Shown here one piece after another: positions 15,101 to 15,137 of a stretch of 15,137 nt of DNA. The stretch's first letter is position 1. The number at the start of each line of letters is the position of its first letter. The position numbers were made by a program, and so were the translations under genes. The stretch spans positions 1 through 15,137 of the forward strand of contig CALWFX010000061.1 of NCBI GenBank assembly GCA_944377765.1, read 5' to 3'. Origin of the DNA: an uncultured Clostridia bacterium. Its GTDB lineage: Bacteria; Bacillota; Clostridia; Christensenellales; UBA1242. Below the pieces are notes generated by a model. It searched no databases. It was not told where the DNA came from and was given only the letters and a program-made list of their open reading frames with translations.

Positions 15101-15137
15101 GTTTGAATCATAAAAGCCTGACACTGTTACGTATGTT
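12119..15137 (-). CDS. Large GLUG-repeat surface protein, N-terminus outside window
   Basis: At least 1,005 codons are open to the window edge. The in-frame GTG at 15124 is not a credible start: the frame continues upstream as TYVT, and the text around it (TVSGFYDSNITITLTPNAGYE) reads as the middle of an InlB B-repeat-like domain ending at LNAVF. Residue numbers here count from that GTG. A long Asn/Asp/Tyr-rich region of about 95-680 is unrecognised. From about 690 the protein turns into a GLUG-type beta-helix: DIDMSGFACVPIG near 730, GLFGYTKNATIKNLTL near 770, GAIVGYAEN near 796, GGFAGYINN near 908 and GGFVGHIDS near 940. It ends in CNNCQGEFIW, with no LPXTG motif or membrane anchor. It is presumably secreted or held at the surface by its missing N-terminal part. 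Thirteen cysteines are visible. The function is unknown, perhaps adhesion. Confidence 0.8.
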   Translation of the reverse strand, partial: TYVTVSGFYDSNITITLTPNAGYEVFGIFNTNNNYAPSKSIDGSCESVNTGGLSTDGSIVYTIKAGTFDDNEDCEVTLNAVFVRYQFQNIKINYSFISDRSGFDNELKEGTITTNYGYSERGYWPNQTLNHVDDPIQFTGITNESNIGDSNSIFIPKIEGKSVNIGLSLKVGAASYDFFDGNYAYYVGNLETDFSKNNGVEDGAFCWGGTKSFEFSSFITDGTTFMPTDNDLISYSEANKIDNDAKTTYLVLDLSTYLGYRFIGNSDVLNIRSDKNYINIDFKEYSIDPNSNRGGEFVYNYLYFTNLYEDENGVYQIGTNGGKTSIEKFNSSISNDYFSISTGAMQSHNEKLYLAKKSVGDIEAGQIVSGEEYADNEDFINLNNSAFNSVEYKVTYFYQFNFDSDDPFNSEFIEEVDRGRVENIKEGYNLYFSPVTKDDITYDGLISDQENITRKAGLGYQANRLKDDGDIIRYLDFAIDYTDNYTTYNASYFDDNNVYDFCFEQTVNMNNIVSNLNANNFNSVVFYSGYDLLTYNINFKTTFITEYDTDTGEFTQKESSPGKGNLFDLYCNGEQSTYLENDLNNPENNSDYNYELKNIKAYSKITLKLTDFYVGFIPEKDIYAYDGIYFYNREINSGETSTKIYEKLSNQDTYELQLIPQSNNTTIEINVCFKLASHYDGDISVPEKENNYYIIDSAQDLYWIMFQSATLASTNTSGGTFKGMRFKQTCDIDMSGFACVPIGSVARPFMGYYDGQYYSISNLNIDQSNNSNVGLFGYTKNATIKNLTLMSGEVTGFSNTGAIVGYAENSTFTRVGNYGCTVKVYTTPKESKQVYVVNQVKVGEDEKDNPIYESYLYSLYYSNGYAYNTTEQNSNDETVTTPHQVQVNADLIEFDYNKDGQFISSQNPQNFGGFAGYINNKNDGIITVCYSKGNITTDDSTIYIVGGFVGHIDSVDESRINTCYTTSSNFLGDNDVNISDGSHLHYGTNFNINSGCNNCQGEFIW

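Noticed and set aside
15122..15124. GTG as the true start of the large surface protein
   Set aside because: The frame is open to the window edge and the codons before it continue a recognisable repeat domain. There is no ribosome binding site or signal peptide.
1..15137. CRISPR array, tRNA/rRNA genes, insertion sequences, toxin-antitoxin or phage genes
   Set aside because: I saw no regularly spaced repeats, no tRNA-like cloverleaf or CCA end, no transposase or integrase, and no terminal inverted repeats with target duplications.

Overview
The window is AT-rich chromosomal DNA from a low-GC Gram-positive bacterium, most likely a member of the Clostridia. Three things support this. RNase Y and an argR-recN pair are typical of Bacillota. 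A ruvC-ruvA-ruvB-queA-tgt cluster is typical of Clostridia, because Bacilli generally use RecU and lack RuvC. The end of a GLUG-type surface protein is common in gut-associated Clostridia. The genus cannot be read from the sequence. recN is not followed by spoIVB-spo0A, so the organism may not sporulate, or that locus may have moved.

Layout. Bases 1-2330 hold a plus-strand argR-recN unit. It has a near-consensus sigma-A promoter, a 28-bp palindrome that could be the ArgR operator, and an intrinsic terminator. Bases 2331-3083 are a very AT-rich, non-coding stretch between convergent genes. It contains a perfect 12-bp-stem hairpin, a second palindrome, four DnaA-box-like motifs in the same orientation and a possible small-RNA unit. 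Bases 3084-7350 (minus strand) read rny, two unrecognised small three-helix membrane proteins, a ribokinase-family kinase and an inositol-monophosphatase-family phosphatase. Bases 7461-11957 (minus strand) hold the ruvC-ruvA-ruvB-queA-tgt operon, with its own promoter and a strong terminator. Bases 12078-15137 (minus strand) hold the C-terminal part of a large GLUG-repeat surface protein, whose start lies outside the window, and its terminator.

How the genes fit together. RecN and RuvABC act in double-strand-break and Holliday-junction repair. ArgR controls arginine metabolism. QueA and Tgt make queuosine at the tRNA wobble position. RNase Y starts mRNA decay at the membrane. The kinase and phosphatase overlap by 4 bp and are probably made together, acting on an unknown phosphorylated sugar or nucleoside.

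Most interesting points. The ruvC promoter places the predicted transcription start on the A of the ATG, so the resolvase operon may be leaderless. The convergent desert carries clustered, unexplained DNA signals. The kinase-phosphatase pair and the two membrane proteins sit downstream of rny with no known role. I found no convincing new defence or mobile system.
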